From contig OZ245780.1 in NCBI GenBank assembly GCA_965227905.1, positions 1,550,001 to 1,614,000 on the forward strand: 64,000 nucleotides of DNA, given 5' to 3'. Made by a program: the position numbers and the translations under genes. Origin of the DNA: CBDDHT01 sp965227905 (GTDB lineage: Bacteria > Pseudomonadota > Alphaproteobacteria > Rhizobiales > Methyloligellaceae). A model generated the notes under the pieces. It saw only the letters and a list, made by a program, of their open reading frames with translations. It made no database searches and was not told where the DNA came from. Below, piece by piece: positions 19,010 through 27,994 of this stretch (its first letter is position 1; every line of letters starts with the position of its first letter).

Positions 19010-19909
19010 TCATCCGCGACGGTTGGCCAGGAAAACGCCGGCCAGCACGAGCGTGATTCCGACGATGTGATAGGTGGCGAGCGTTTCGCCAAGGAGCACG
19101 ATCGCGAGAAAACCACCGATCGGCGGCACCAGATAAAGGAAGACACCGGCCCGGTTGCCGCCGATCAACTCGACCCCGCGATTGTAAAAAATGTAGGCGA
19201 GCAGGCTCGGGAAGATCGCCACATAGCCGATTGCCAGAAATGTCGTCGGCGTGCCCTGCAAGGTCCATCCCGACAAATGCTCGGCGATGAAGAAGGGCGT
19301 TATGGCGACGACACCGATCAGGAATGTCATCGCGATGAAACTGAGCCAGTGAATGTCCGGCCGTTTGCGCAAGAAGGCCGTGTAACCGGCCCAGGTCACC
19401 ATCGCAGCCAGGACCCACAGATCTCCTCGATTGAGCCGGAGCGATACCAGAGCGTCCAGATCGCCCTTCGTCACCATGAACAGGACGCCGGCCATGGAGA
19501 CGGCGATCCCGAGGGCCTGGATTGCAGACAACCGGTCGCCGAAGAACATGAATGTCGCGATGGCGATCAGCACCGGGCCGCTCGATTGCAGCACAAGCGC
19601 ATTGAGCGCCAGTGTGTGGTTCAATCCGAGATAGAGAAAGGTATTGAAGCACCCCACGCTGATGATGCCGAGGAGCGTGAGAATCGGAAGACTTCGTGTA
19701 ATGGCAGGCCAATCGCGTTTGAGGTGAGGCAGCGCGAACGGCAGGATGATGAGAAAAGCGAAAACCCATCTCAGCCATGACAGGGCAATTGGCGGCACAT
19801 GCCCATGGACGGCCCGCCCCATAATCAGGTTGCCGGCCCAAAACGTCATTGTCAGAGTCAGCAGAAGCGCCGCGTTGCCATAGGCGGCGGACATGACGTG
19901 CCGTAGCAT
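19010..19909 (-). CDS. EamA/DMT-family permease
   Basis: Drug/metabolite transporter superfamily protein with two EamA repeats and about ten membrane helices. The first repeat begins TLTMTFWAGNLIMGRAV, the second LWVLAAMVTWAGYTAFLRKRP, and each ends with the usual Gly-rich helix pair (LGIAVSMAGVLFMV, HIVGITLVLAGVFLA). From the ATG at 19909, which has GGAG about 10 bp upstream, the protein has 299 residues; a 14-residue longer start is possible. Substrate cannot be predicted. It is convergent with serA and divergent from the DUF4139 gene. Confidence 0.88.
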   Translation of the reverse strand: MLRHVMSAAYGNAALLLTLTMTFWAGNLIMGRAVHGHVPPIALSWLRWVFAFLIILPFALPHLKRDWPAITRSLPILTLLGIISVGCFNTFLYLGLNHTLALNALVLQSSGPVLIAIATFMFFGDRLSAIQALGIAVSMAGVLFMVTKGDLDALVSLRLNRGDLWVLAAMVTWAGYTAFLRKRPDIHWLSFIAMTFLIGVVAITPFFIAEHLSGWTLQGTPTTFLAIGYVAIFPSLLAYIFYNRGVELIGGNRAGVFLYLVPPIGGFLAIVLLGETLATYHIVGITLVLAGVFLANRRG

Positions 19910-20330
19910 TGCTGAAGCTCCGAATAGCGGGGGTCTGAGGGGCCACCACAAGAGGCGTGCCGCGCTCTGTCGTCTTTACCGCAAGCGAACAGACCTCGCA
20001 ATGCCGGCGCCGATACGGACCAAACATAAGAGATTCACTGGCGACTGTCCGGAGTTTGTGACAAACGCTGCGGCAATCCGGCAGCGCCTCTTGCGACAAG
20101 AGCCTTGCGGCACCATCTTTGTCCGTGCGCGTACTGTCATGCTTATTGTATCGTCAGTCGCCGGGGGCAAAGACGAGATTCTGGGAGGGCCGACGCAAGT
20201 CGGCAGTGTCAATGAATCGCGACCGATGTCCGAAAATCCGACACACGGATACGGCAATACCGCTTAGATCACGCGGCGCGCTTGCTGCACTTCTCCTGAT
20301 ATTGGGCAATTCAACGCAATGAGGTCATCA
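19910..20330. other. Divergent intergenic region
   Basis: About 420 bp between the permease (minus) and the DUF4139 gene (plus). I see no supported gene. It should carry two promoters pointing outward; an AT-richer patch around 20138-20155 (catgcttattgtatcg) is the only visible candidate for the plus-strand side. Confidence 0.3.
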
Positions 20331-22403
20331 ATGCGTAAACTACTCTCCCTGTTTGCATTTTTATGGATGGTTTTGAGCGTTGGAGTGGGAGCGGCCCTTG
20401 CCGCCGAAGATCTGGCTCTTAAGCGTGTGCTGCTATCGACCGGTGGTGTCGGTTACTTCGAATATGAAGCGAAAGTCGACGGCAATGCAGAGCTGTCGCT
20501 CAATGTTCGCCTGGATCAGGTCGACGACGTGCTGAAGAGCGTCGTTGTCTACGACGACAAGGGCCAGACGGGTAGCATCAGCCTGCCGGGCAAAACGCCG
20601 CTTCGCGAAATCTTCCGAGAAGTTCCGTTCGGACCGAAAGCCCTACAATCGCCTGTTACTCTTCTCAGTGCGCTGCGTGGTGCCGAAGTCGAAGTGGTCG
20701 GCGTGCGCGCCCTGAAGGGCCGGATCATTTCGGTGAAACCCGAGAAGACGGCTTTGGCCGACGGGAAAGGTGTCGTCACGCGCCACAGGGTCAGCCTGAT
20801 GACGGCGCAAGGCGTCCGCCAGTTGATCCTTGAAGATACCGACCTGCTGAAATTCTCCGACCCCAACCTTCAGAAAGACATCGACCGCGTCTTGGCGGCG
20901 CTAGCCGAGGTGGGTGAACGCGATCGCCGTTCCCTGCGCGTATCCTTGAGCGGTGAGGGGCAGCGCACTGTGCGCGTCGCCTATGTGGTCGAGGCGCCTC
21001 TCTGGAAGACGTCCTATCGTCTGACCATGCCGAAGGACCCGCTGGCAACGGAAGCGGATCTGCAGGGCTGGGCCGTCGTCGAGAATCTGAGTGGCGAAGA
21101 CTGGAGCAATGTCGAACTCACGATTGTCTCCGGCAATCCAGTGACGTTTCGCCAGGCCCTCTACGATGCCTACTATGTCGACCGGGCGCAGGTCCCGATC
21201 GAAGTCCTCGGTCGTATCATGCCGCGCACCGATTCAGGATCGGTCGCGACAGATCGTGTCGCGGCACTTGAGCAAGCCCCTCGCAAAGCGAAACAGCGTG
21301 CACGCCGGCAAGCCGCGGCTCCAAGAGCAGGAACGGGCGGCCTACTGAGTATGATGTCTCCGACGCGTGCCGCACCGTCGGCGCCTGCGAAACCGGCGCG
21401 GTCACAAGTGATTGCATCGGCAAGCAGCGAAGCGACATCCTATGTCATCTTCCGTCATCCCCAGCCGGTGACATTGTCCAACGGCCATTCGCTTTCGATA
21501 CCGATCGTTGCTCGTTCGCTCAAGGCCGAACGCGTTGCGTTTTATCAGCCGTCAACGCACGCAACCCATCCGCTTGCTGCAATTGGGCTGCGGAACGACA
21601 GCCGCACGGCTTTGCCGCCCGGCATCCTGACGCTCTACGAGCGCGGCGACCAGTCGCGCATTGCCTATGTCGGCGATGCCACGATGAAGACATTGCCGGC
21701 CGGTGAAAAACGTCTCCTGAGCTATGCGCTCGATCAGAAGACACGCATCGATCGCGAGACCCGCAGCCGCAAGGATCGTATCGCGACCTCGAAGATCGCA
21801 GGCGGTAATCTTGTCCTGAAGGTGAGCCAGCGCCAGGAAACAATCTATCGGATCAAGGCACCGGCCAATGAAGCGCGGCGGGTCGTAATCGAGCATCGCC
21901 GCAGCCCGGGATGGGATCTCACCGAGCCGAAGGCCGACAATGTCGAACTCACATCGCGGCATTATCGGATCGTCCGCAAGGTGAAAGCCGGTGAAACCGA
22001 AACGATGCGTGTCCTCCTGGAGCGGACGATCACGCAGCGCTATCTGCTCACTTCTCTGACGCCGAACCAGATCAAGCTCTATGTCAGTGGCCGAGATCTG
22101 CCGGAGGCGCAGCGCGAAGCCATCGCGATGCTGTCGAAGAAACTGCAGACGATCGAAGATGCCGAGAGCAAGGTTGCCGAGACGGAGCAGGTCATCGCGG
22201 ATTTGATCGACAACCAGGGCCGGCTTCGCGAAAATCTCGCATCGGTGCCGAAGGATAGCGATCTCTTCCAACGCTACCTGAACCGCATGCAGTCCGATGA
22301 AAACGCGATCGAGGCTTCCAAGACGTCATTGGTGGCCGAGCGGAAGGCTGTTGCGGATGCACGGAAAGATCTGCTCGAGTATGCGCGTTCGCTGAAACTG
22401 TAG
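20331..22403 (+). CDS. Secreted DUF4139-family protein
   Basis: 690 residues from ATG 20331, chosen over ATG 20319 because GAGG sits at 20321-20324. The signal peptide ends near ALAAED. The N-terminal part (LLSTGGVGYFEYEA, then VDDVLKSVVVYDD) is a conserved start of these proteins. The middle (YVVEAPLWKTSYRLTM, GWAVVENLSGEDWSNVELTIVSG) is the DUF4139 beta-rich core. A low-complexity basic segment (about 310-350) follows, and the C-terminus is a coiled coil (about 600-685). DUF4139 proteins include the MuiA group, whose biochemistry is not settled. Probably periplasmic. It stands alone. Confidence 0.72.
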   Translation: MRKLLSLFAFLWMVLSVGVGAALAAEDLALKRVLLSTGGVGYFEYEAKVDGNAELSLNVRLDQVDDVLKSVVVYDDKGQTGSISLPGKTPLREIFREVPFGPKALQSPVTLLSALRGAEVEVVGVRALKGRIISVKPEKTALADGKGVVTRHRVSLMTAQGVRQLILEDTDLLKFSDPNLQKDIDRVLAALAEVGERDRRSLRVSLSGEGQRTVRVAYVVEAPLWKTSYRLTMPKDPLATEADLQGWAVVENLSGEDWSNVELTIVSGNPVTFRQALYDAYYVDRAQVPIEVLGRIMPRTDSGSVATDRVAALEQAPRKAKQRARRQAAAPRAGTGGLLSMMSPTRAAPSAPAKPARSQVIASASSEATSYVIFRHPQPVTLSNGHSLSIPIVARSLKAERVAFYQPSTHATHPLAAIGLRNDSRTALPPGILTLYERGDQSRIAYVGDATMKTLPAGEKRLLSYALDQKTRIDRETRSRKDRIATSKIAGGNLVLKVSQRQETIYRIKAPANEARRVVIEHRRSPGWDLTEPKADNVELTSRHYRIVRKVKAGETETMRVLLERTITQRYLLTSLTPNQIKLYVSGRDLPEAQREAIAMLSKKLQTIEDAESKVAETEQVIADLIDNQGRLRENLASVPKDSDLFQRYLNRMQSDENAIEASKTSLVAERKAVADARKDLLEYARSLKL

Positions 22404-22435
22404 ATGCGCCAGTCGACGGCTCTATGAACCGGTGG

Positions 22436-23266
22436 TCACGCCGGTCTCGCAAAGACGCCTTGAACGAAGCCGATCGCTCCATCCATCAATGAGCGTGAGG
22501 AGTTGATCCGCTTCGTTTTGGCATCCGGACCGAGGACGAGCTCGATCCCGAGGGGCGGTTTCTTTCCAGGCGGCTTGCCCGCCTGTGCCTTTGTCCAGGC
22601 TTTCTGCGCGTCCGTGATATCCCGCCAGACAATCTCCTCGAAGCCCGCCCCGGCAATGGTCTCGCGCAAAGCGTCGGGCGGCAGGAGATGGCTGTGGCTA
22701 TGCGCGCTTGCCCAGGGAACGGGGAGTGTGATCTCTCCTTCGGGGCCGGCAACGATGTCCTGGAAGATGAAGCGTCCTCCCGGCTTGAGGACCCTCAGAA
22801 TTTCCCGATAGAGCGCCGCCTTGTCAGAGATGTTCATTTGCATCTGCACGGTCCACGCAAGATCGAAACGCTCATCCGCATAAGGCATGTCCAGCGCACT
22901 GCCGTTCTTGAAGCTGACTTTGTCGGAGAGGCCGACGAGATCCGTCAGAAAGTTGGCGGCCTCGATGAAGGTTGGCGTGAGGTCGATGCCCTCGACATGA
23001 CAGCCGAATGTCGATGCGAGGTAGCGCGCCGGTCCGCCCACGCCGCATCCGACATCGACGACCTTCATGTCTGCGGAGATCTCGGTGAGGCCGGCAATTT
23101 CGGTCGTCGCCTCGCGTCCACGGGTGTGCACTTCATCCATTGCGGCAAGATCGTCGATCGTCAGCGAGCCTTGATTGAGGCCCGATGCGTCGAGCGCTGC
23201 GCGAATGCCGGCACAAATATCGTCCTGGTCGTAGTGTGAAGCGACGGCCTGCGTGTGCAATTCCAT
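22436..23266 (-). CDS. SAM-dependent methyltransferase (class I)
   Basis: 276-residue soluble methyltransferase. Motif I is VVDVGCGVGGPARYLA (about 69-84), followed by the acidic residue in VEGIDLTP that binds SAM ribose. Motif II/III regions are FDLAWTVQMQMNI and LKPGGRFIFQDI. The overall pattern (SALDMPYADERFD, then GGRFIFQDIV and WASAHSHSHLLPPDALR) resembles the UbiE/COQ5 and sarcosine-dimethylglycine type methyltransferases. The substrate is not predictable. It is divergent from purA with about 115 bp between starts. Confidence 0.85.
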   Translation of the reverse strand: MELHTQAVASHYDQDDICAGIRAALDASGLNQGSLTIDDLAAMDEVHTRGREATTEIAGLTEISADMKVVDVGCGVGGPARYLASTFGCHVEGIDLTPTFIEAANFLTDLVGLSDKVSFKNGSALDMPYADERFDLAWTVQMQMNISDKAALYREILRVLKPGGRFIFQDIVAGPEGEITLPVPWASAHSHSHLLPPDALRETIAGAGFEEIVWRDITDAQKAWTKAQAGKPPGKKPPLGIELVLGPDAKTKRINSSRSLMDGAIGFVQGVFARPA

Positions 23267-23380
23267 GGTCCTGATCCTCTCGCCACCTGCGATTCATCGC
23301 GTTATAACGTCGTTTCGCCCCGGACATACGCCGGGGCTCTTTGGTTTCCAAGGGCCTTCGATGGCTTGGGAGGAATTTTA

Positions 23381-24673
23381 ATGGCAAACGTCGTTGTGGT
23401 CGGCTCGCAGTGGGGCGACGAGGGTAAAGGTAAGATTGTCGACTGGCTGTCCGAGCGGGCCGATATCGTGGTGCGGTTTCAGGGCGGACATAATGCGGGC
23501 CATACGCTTGTGGTCGACGGCAAGGTCTACAAGCTTTCGCTACTGCCCTCCGGCGTTGTGCGCCCGGGCACCCTGTCGGTTATCGGCAATGGTGTGGTGA
23601 TCGACCCCTGGGCGCTTGCCGATGAAATCGAACGGCTGAAAGACCAGGGCGTCCCGGTATCCCGCGAAAATCTTAGAATCGCGGAAAACGCGACGCTCAT
23701 CATGCCATATCACCGCGAGCTGGACGGCATTCGCGAAGCTGCCGCCGGCAAGGCCAGCATCGGGACGACGAAACGCGGCATCGGTCCGGCCTATGAAGAC
23801 AAGGTCGGCCGCCGGGCGATCCGGGTCATGGATCTGCAAAATCTCGATAGTCTGAAGCGCAAGATCGACCGTGCCCTGGCGCATCAGAACGCATTGCGGC
23901 GCGGCTTGGGTGAGACGGAACTGGATGCCGAGGAACTTCACAAGGAACTCAGCGAGATTGCGCCCCGTATCCTGCCCTATATGGATACGGTCTGGTCGTT
24001 GCTCGATGCCCAAAGGCGGCAGGGCCGGCGGATCCTCTTTGAAGGAGCCCAGGGCGCGCTCCTCGATATCGACCATGGAACCTACCCTTATGTGACATCG
24101 TCCAACACGGTGGCGGCGCAGTCTGCAACCGGGTCGGGAATTGGACCGGGCGCCGTCGATTATGTGCTTGGAATCACCAAGGCCTACACAACCCGCGTCG
24201 GCCATGGTCCGTTCCCGAGCGAGCTGGAATGCGAAACCGGGCAGGCGCTTGGCGAGAGAGGCAACGAGTTTGGAACCGTCACCGGGCGGCCGCGCCGTTG
24301 CGGATGGTTCGATGCCTGTCTGGTCCGCCAGACCATAAAAGTGTCCGGCATCGATGGTATCGCGCTGACCAAGCTTGATGTGCTTGATGGATTTGATGAG
24401 TTGAAGGTCTGCACGGGCTATCGCCTGGATGGTGAGGAAATCGATCACCTTCCGGCGGCTGAAGGTGCCCAAGCCCGTGTCGAGCCTATTTACGAGACGC
24501 TGGAGGGGTGGTCCCAATCCACGGAAGGCGCGCGTTCCTGGGCGGATCTTCCTGCGTCCTGCATCAAATATGTGCGCCGTGTGGAAGAGTTGATCGAAGC
24601 ACCGGTTTCCATGCTGTCCACCAGCCCCGAACGCGACGACACGATCCTGGTCCATGATCCCTTCGAGGATTAA
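23381..24673 (+). CDS. purA: Adenylosuccinate synthetase
   Basis: GTP-dependent conversion of IMP to adenylosuccinate, first step of AMP synthesis. The 430-residue protein starts at ATG 23381 with GGGAGGAA at 23368-23375; the frame is open further upstream but the family begins MANVVVVGSQWGDEGKGK. It also shows the IMP-binding FQGGHNAGHT, GTTKRGIGPAYEDK, EGAQGALLDIDHGTYPYVTSS and the GTP-binding region near the C-terminus. No operon partner downstream. Confidence 0.98.
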   Translation: MANVVVVGSQWGDEGKGKIVDWLSERADIVVRFQGGHNAGHTLVVDGKVYKLSLLPSGVVRPGTLSVIGNGVVIDPWALADEIERLKDQGVPVSRENLRIAENATLIMPYHRELDGIREAAAGKASIGTTKRGIGPAYEDKVGRRAIRVMDLQNLDSLKRKIDRALAHQNALRRGLGETELDAEELHKELSEIAPRILPYMDTVWSLLDAQRRQGRRILFEGAQGALLDIDHGTYPYVTSSNTVAAQSATGSGIGPGAVDYVLGITKAYTTRVGHGPFPSELECETGQALGERGNEFGTVTGRPRRCGWFDACLVRQTIKVSGIDGIALTKLDVLDGFDELKVCTGYRLDGEEIDHLPAAEGAQARVEPIYETLEGWSQSTEGARSWADLPASCIKYVRRVEELIEAPVSMLSTSPERDDTILVHDPFED

Positions 24674-24807
24674 GTCCCGTGAACATGTGTCCGTAGCGAC
24701 CTTCACCTCGTCATTGCCGAGCTTGATGTACAGACCGGAGACATAGTTGACAGTTTTCGCAGTGCCGGTGAGTTGTTGCGCAAATCTTCCTCTCATGCGC
24801 CAACGAA

Positions 24808-25175
24808 CGTCATTCCAGCGAAGGCTGGAATCCAGTGCGATCTATCGACAGATTCGATCGTAGAGATCATCCCAAAGTGGATTTTTCTCCTCGATCAATC
24901 TCAACTTCCAAGTGCGCTTCCAAGCCTTGATGTTCTTTTCACGCATGATAGCGCTTTGCATGGTCTCATGCGTCTCGAACCAAACAAGGGATTTGACCGA
25001 ATGGCGTTTCGTGAAACCAGCAATTTCGCCTGTCTTGTGCTGCCATATCCGTTTCGGAAGATTGCTTGTAACGCCAACATAGAGCGTACCGTTTTGCTTG
25101 CTCGCTAGAATATAGACGCAAGGTTGACGATCCATAGCTGCAGCCTACTGGATTCCAGCCTTCGCTGGAATGACG
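24808..25175. mobile_element. Perfect 28-bp inverted repeats framing a GIY-YIG gene
   Basis: The 28 bp at 24808-24835 (begins cgtcattccagcg) and 25148-25175 (ends cgctggaatgacg) are exact inverted complements, and each is itself an imperfect palindrome (ccagcgaaggctgg). Together they enclose only the GIY-YIG gene. The arm sequence is a familiar interspersed palindrome of proteobacterial genomes. A nuclease gene cleanly bracketed by the repeat suggests a repeat-associated mobile unit of 368 bp, though movement is inference. Confidence 0.7.
24842..25135 (-). CDS. GIY-YIG nuclease family protein
   Basis: 97-residue single-domain endonuclease of the UvrC/Slx1-like GIY-YIG type. The signature appears as VYI (7-9) and YVG (19-21), then Arg in LPKRIWQHK and the catalytic Glu region MREKNIKAWKR. 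The C-terminus NPLWDDLYDRI is typical of the short alphaproteobacterial copies. It lies between perfect inverted repeats and is otherwise isolated. Its role is unknown; such small copies are often multi-copy in a genome and associated with repeats. Confidence 0.88.
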   Translation of the reverse strand: MDRQPCVYILASKQNGTLYVGVTSNLPKRIWQHKTGEIAGFTKRHSVKSLVWFETHETMQSAIMREKNIKAWKRTWKLRLIEEKNPLWDDLYDRICR

Positions 25176-25603
25176 CGTTGAGAGTGTTTTCAGGACTGGC
25201 CCACCGAAGCCTCCCGCAAAGTAATCCACGCGATCTCGCTTCGTGCAGCGTCGGTACCAGTCACGTGAAGGACCTGCCTGCAGCACCACTGCATAGACTC
25301 CTGTGTCAAGCACGGGAGTGACGATGGATGGTGAGGTGGCGCGGGGGCCGCGATGACCCTTCGTTTCAGGCTTGTTTCAACCGTAACCAGCTTGGTCGCG
25401 CTGATACATATCTTAAGCTATTGAATTAAAATGATTATCGCGTCTTCGCACGGCGCAATTGTTTCCGTCGTTTGCGCCAAATCGCAGCGCTCCTAAATGT
25501 TCAATCATACAAGCGGCACCGACCAAACGCAGGTTGGATCCGCCGATCAGAACACGGTTCTCGGAGGTCTTGGACCCGAAGGACCGAACCAAAGGAGAGC
25601 GAA
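25176..25603. other. Intergenic region, repeat debris and AT-rich promoter zone
   Basis: No gene is supported. A fragment around 25292-25326 (tgtgtcaagcacgggagtgacgatgg) resembles the degraded half of the CCGGGTCAAG palindromic repeats seen elsewhere in the window. The AT-rich stretch at about 25408-25440 (tatcttaagctattgaattaaaatga) is a plausible promoter for the small secreted protein downstream. Confidence 0.35.
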
Positions 25604-25858
25604 ATGAAGAAGACACTCATGGCCGTTTCTATCGCAGCCGTTGCGATGGCAACCATGGGTGGAGGCGCACAGGCCGGCCATTTCAAAGGCGGCTGGAAGC
25701 ACTTCCATCACAAGCACCACCACTTTTCCTATCACAAAAAGCACTATTGGGGCGGACCCAAGAAGTGTTTCTGGGTGAAGAAGAAGCGGTGGGGCAAGTA
25801 CGGCTGGTACTTCAAGAAGGTCTATGTCTGCAAGGACTGGAGGTACTACCACTACTAA
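25604..25858 (+). CDS. Small secreted basic, His/Lys/Trp-rich protein
   Basis: 84 residues from ATG 25604, behind AAAGGAGAG at 25591-25599. A clear signal peptide (MKKTLMAVSIAAVAMATMGG to GAQA) is followed by a mature part of 60 residues that is almost all His, Lys, Tyr, Trp, Phe and Gly, with two Cys (KKCFWVKKK and VYVCKDW). The composition is coherent and in frame with a normal translation start, so I regard it as real. I do not recognise a family. Metal binding or a cell-envelope role is conceivable from the His clusters but unproven. Confidence 0.7.
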   Translation: MKKTLMAVSIAAVAMATMGGGAQAGHFKGGWKHFHHKHHHFSYHKKHYWGGPKKCFWVKKKRWGKYGWYFKKVYVCKDWRYYHY

Positions 25859-26249
25859 GAGAATTGGCGCGGCCTCGGCACCAAACCAAAGCCTCTCTCC
25901 CCCTCGCTTGCTTGGCGCCGGGGTCGCGACCAAAACGAATTGGCATGGACCGCTGAACCATCGGATTTCGAAGGAAAGTCCCCAAACCTATCGAGTGATG
26001 CCCCCGGAGCTCGCGAAGCACGGTGGCGCAGCGTGAAATTGTCAGTCCCGACCGGAGCCCGGAGCGTTTTTCGCTTCGGGCTTCGTGTATTTATTTCTGC
26101 CGGACTTGATCGATCAAAAATATTTGCATCCGACCCCTTTAAACAGCACTGAAACAACCCATTTATGGGTCTGATCCGTGGGCCGGGTCTTGTATTCGCT
26201 ACAGGCCTTCGAGGACTTCTCAAAACTGGCAAGACTTGAGGAGAGACTC
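25859..26249. other. Intergenic region before the response regulator
   Basis: About 390 bp with no supported gene. A short inverted repeat around gtcagtcccgaccggagcccggagcgtttttcgcttcgggcttcg near 26040-26085 forms a stem (cccggagcg / cgcttcggg) with a T-run in the loop; this may be a terminator for the small secreted protein, but it is distant from its stop. Confidence 0.3.
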
Positions 26250-26969
26250 GTGGGAAAATCACATAACGTTGTCGTCGTTTCCGACGAACACGACGTTCAC
26301 GCCATGTTGCGCAACTTTCTGCCGCTGCATGGATTCACCGTCACGCCGGTCGAAACCGGTGAAGAGCTTCGCCGCGCCGTGTCCGACGGCTGCGCCGATC
26401 TCGTGATCATCGATATCGAATTGCCGGGCGAATGCGGGTTGGCATTCGCGCGCTACATTCACGAACACACCCATGCAGGGATCGTGACCTTGACGGTGGC
26501 CGAGTCGGCCGTCGACAGGATCGCGTGCCTTGAAGCCGGCGCTGATGATTGCCTCGTCAGGCCTGTCGATATGCGCGAGCTGGTCGCCCGCATGAAGGCG
26601 GTTCTGCGTCGCACGAAAGGTTCTGCGAGCGGCCTGTCAGGTGCCCGCCGGCCGGCACGTCCGGACGTTCGTTTCGGCGACTATATTCTGGATCTCGCAG
26701 CCCACAAGCTGCTCGATCGCCAGGGTCATGAAGTTGCCCTGACGGCCATGGAATTCCGGCTCCTGAAGACATTCGCCGAGCATCCGAACCGGGCGCTCAA
26801 CCGCGATGAGTTGGCGGAGATGGCTTACGACCGCGAATGGACCCCGTTCGATCGGAGCCTCGATATCCGGATCTCGCGTCTTCGTCGCAAGATTGAGCGC
26901 AATCCCGCTAACCCGCAGGTCATTACAACGGTGCGCGGCGTCGGCTATCGCTATTCGCTGGCGAGTTGA
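26250..26969 (+). CDS. OmpR/PhoB-type response regulator, orphan
   Basis: 239 residues from GTG 26250 with GAGGAGA at 26238-26244. The receiver domain (about 5-120) has an acidic pair D12/E13, phosphoacceptor D55 (VIIDIELPG) and T82. The position normally occupied by an invariant Lys is Arg104 (CLVRPVD). The winged-helix DNA-binding domain (about 140-235) shows the normal AHKLLDRQGHEVALTAMEFRLL and DIRISRLRRKIE. No sensor kinase is adjacent. The K-to-R change may alter phosphorylation-linked signalling. Target genes are unknown. Confidence 0.88.
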   Translation: MGKSHNVVVVSDEHDVHAMLRNFLPLHGFTVTPVETGEELRRAVSDGCADLVIIDIELPGECGLAFARYIHEHTHAGIVTLTVAESAVDRIACLEAGADDCLVRPVDMRELVARMKAVLRRTKGSASGLSGARRPARPDVRFGDYILDLAAHKLLDRQGHEVALTAMEFRLLKTFAEHPNRALNRDELAEMAYDREWTPFDRSLDIRISRLRRKIERNPANPQVITTVRGVGYRYSLAS

Positions 26970-27158
26970 GGTGATGAATGACCCGATCGCGCTTTTGCGC
27001 GGTTGGAAGCCTTGCCAGGGAATTTCACCGCTGACGACGTGCGGAACAGTATTGCCAATCAAGAACCTTTGCCGACCCTGAATTAGCGACTAGCTTGATC
27101 CAGGGCTCGGCAATCGTTGCCGGCACTTTTTGGGTTGGCAGCGTTGAGGGGAATTGAG

Positions 27159-27986
27159 ATGGCGAACAACTATGAGGTCTACGCGCTCGAATATGGCCGG
27201 ATGAATCGTTCGTCCCGGGACTTTTATCTCCGGTCCCCGGACCCCCACGAGGGACCGCGCGAGATCGTCTATTATGTCTGGCTGATCCGCAACCACGAGC
27301 GCACCATCATCGTCGACTTAGGGTTTGACCGGCGCTCAGGCGACGAGCGCGGACGCGTGATGATCCGCGAGCCGCTGGATGCTTTCGCGGCCCTCGGTGT
27401 CGAGGTTGCCGAAGTCGATACGGTCATAATCACCCATATGCATTACGACCATGTCGGCAATGTCCCGGAATTCAAGAATGCCGAATTCATCCTCCAGGAG
27501 CGCGAGATCGCCTATTGCACCGGCAAGCCGATGCGCTACCCGGCCTGCAACTTCTCGTTCGATGTGGAACATGTCACGGATATCGTGCGGGCGAACTTTC
27601 AGTCTCGTGTGAGGTTTGTCGACGGCGACGCGGAGATCGCGCCGGGTGTCTCGGTTCATCTTGTCGGCGGGCACACGGGCGGCTTGCAGTTCGTTCGGGT
27701 CGAGACGGAAGTCGGGCCGCTGATAATCGCCAGCGACGCCGCGCATTTCTACGATACGGTTACGAGCGGCAATCCCTTCACGATCATCGCGAGCCTGCCG
27801 GAGATGATGGCCGGTCACGAGCGCATCTTCGAGCTTGGCGCTGCGCCTGAGCGGGTCGTGCCCGGGCACGATCCGTTGGTGTCCGAGATTTTCCCGAAAT
27901 ATATGGGCGATCCGCTGACCGTTGTGCTGACCGGTGAGATGCAGGGCGAGTCGCCGTTTGTGGCTTGGCGGGAAGGGAAGCGGTGA
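27159..27986 (+). CDS. MBL-fold metallo-hydrolase, AHL-lactonase-like
   Basis: 275 residues from ATG 27159. The metal-binding motif is THMHYDHVG (His93, His95, Asp97, His98), followed by the second His in VGGHTGG, the bridging Asp in ASDAAHFY and a final His in VPGHDP. The layout matches the N-acyl homoserine lactonase group (AiiA/AttM-like) within the metallo-beta-lactamase superfamily. Substrate is not certain; other lactones or esters are possible. It is not in an operon with recognised quorum-sensing genes. A large inverted repeat begins 9 bp after the stop. Confidence 0.82.
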   Translation: MANNYEVYALEYGRMNRSSRDFYLRSPDPHEGPREIVYYVWLIRNHERTIIVDLGFDRRSGDERGRVMIREPLDAFAALGVEVAEVDTVIITHMHYDHVGNVPEFKNAEFILQEREIAYCTGKPMRYPACNFSFDVEHVTDIVRANFQSRVRFVDGDAEIAPGVSVHLVGGHTGGLQFVRVETEVGPLIIASDAAHFYDTVTSGNPFTIIASLPEMMAGHERIFELGAAPERVVPGHDPLVSEIFPKYMGDPLTVVLTGEMQGESPFVAWREGKR

Positions 27987-27994
27987 GGGTGTTT

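Noticed and set aside
23540..24796. 418-codon minus-strand frame across purA
   Set aside because: Shadow of purA with no protein-like pattern.
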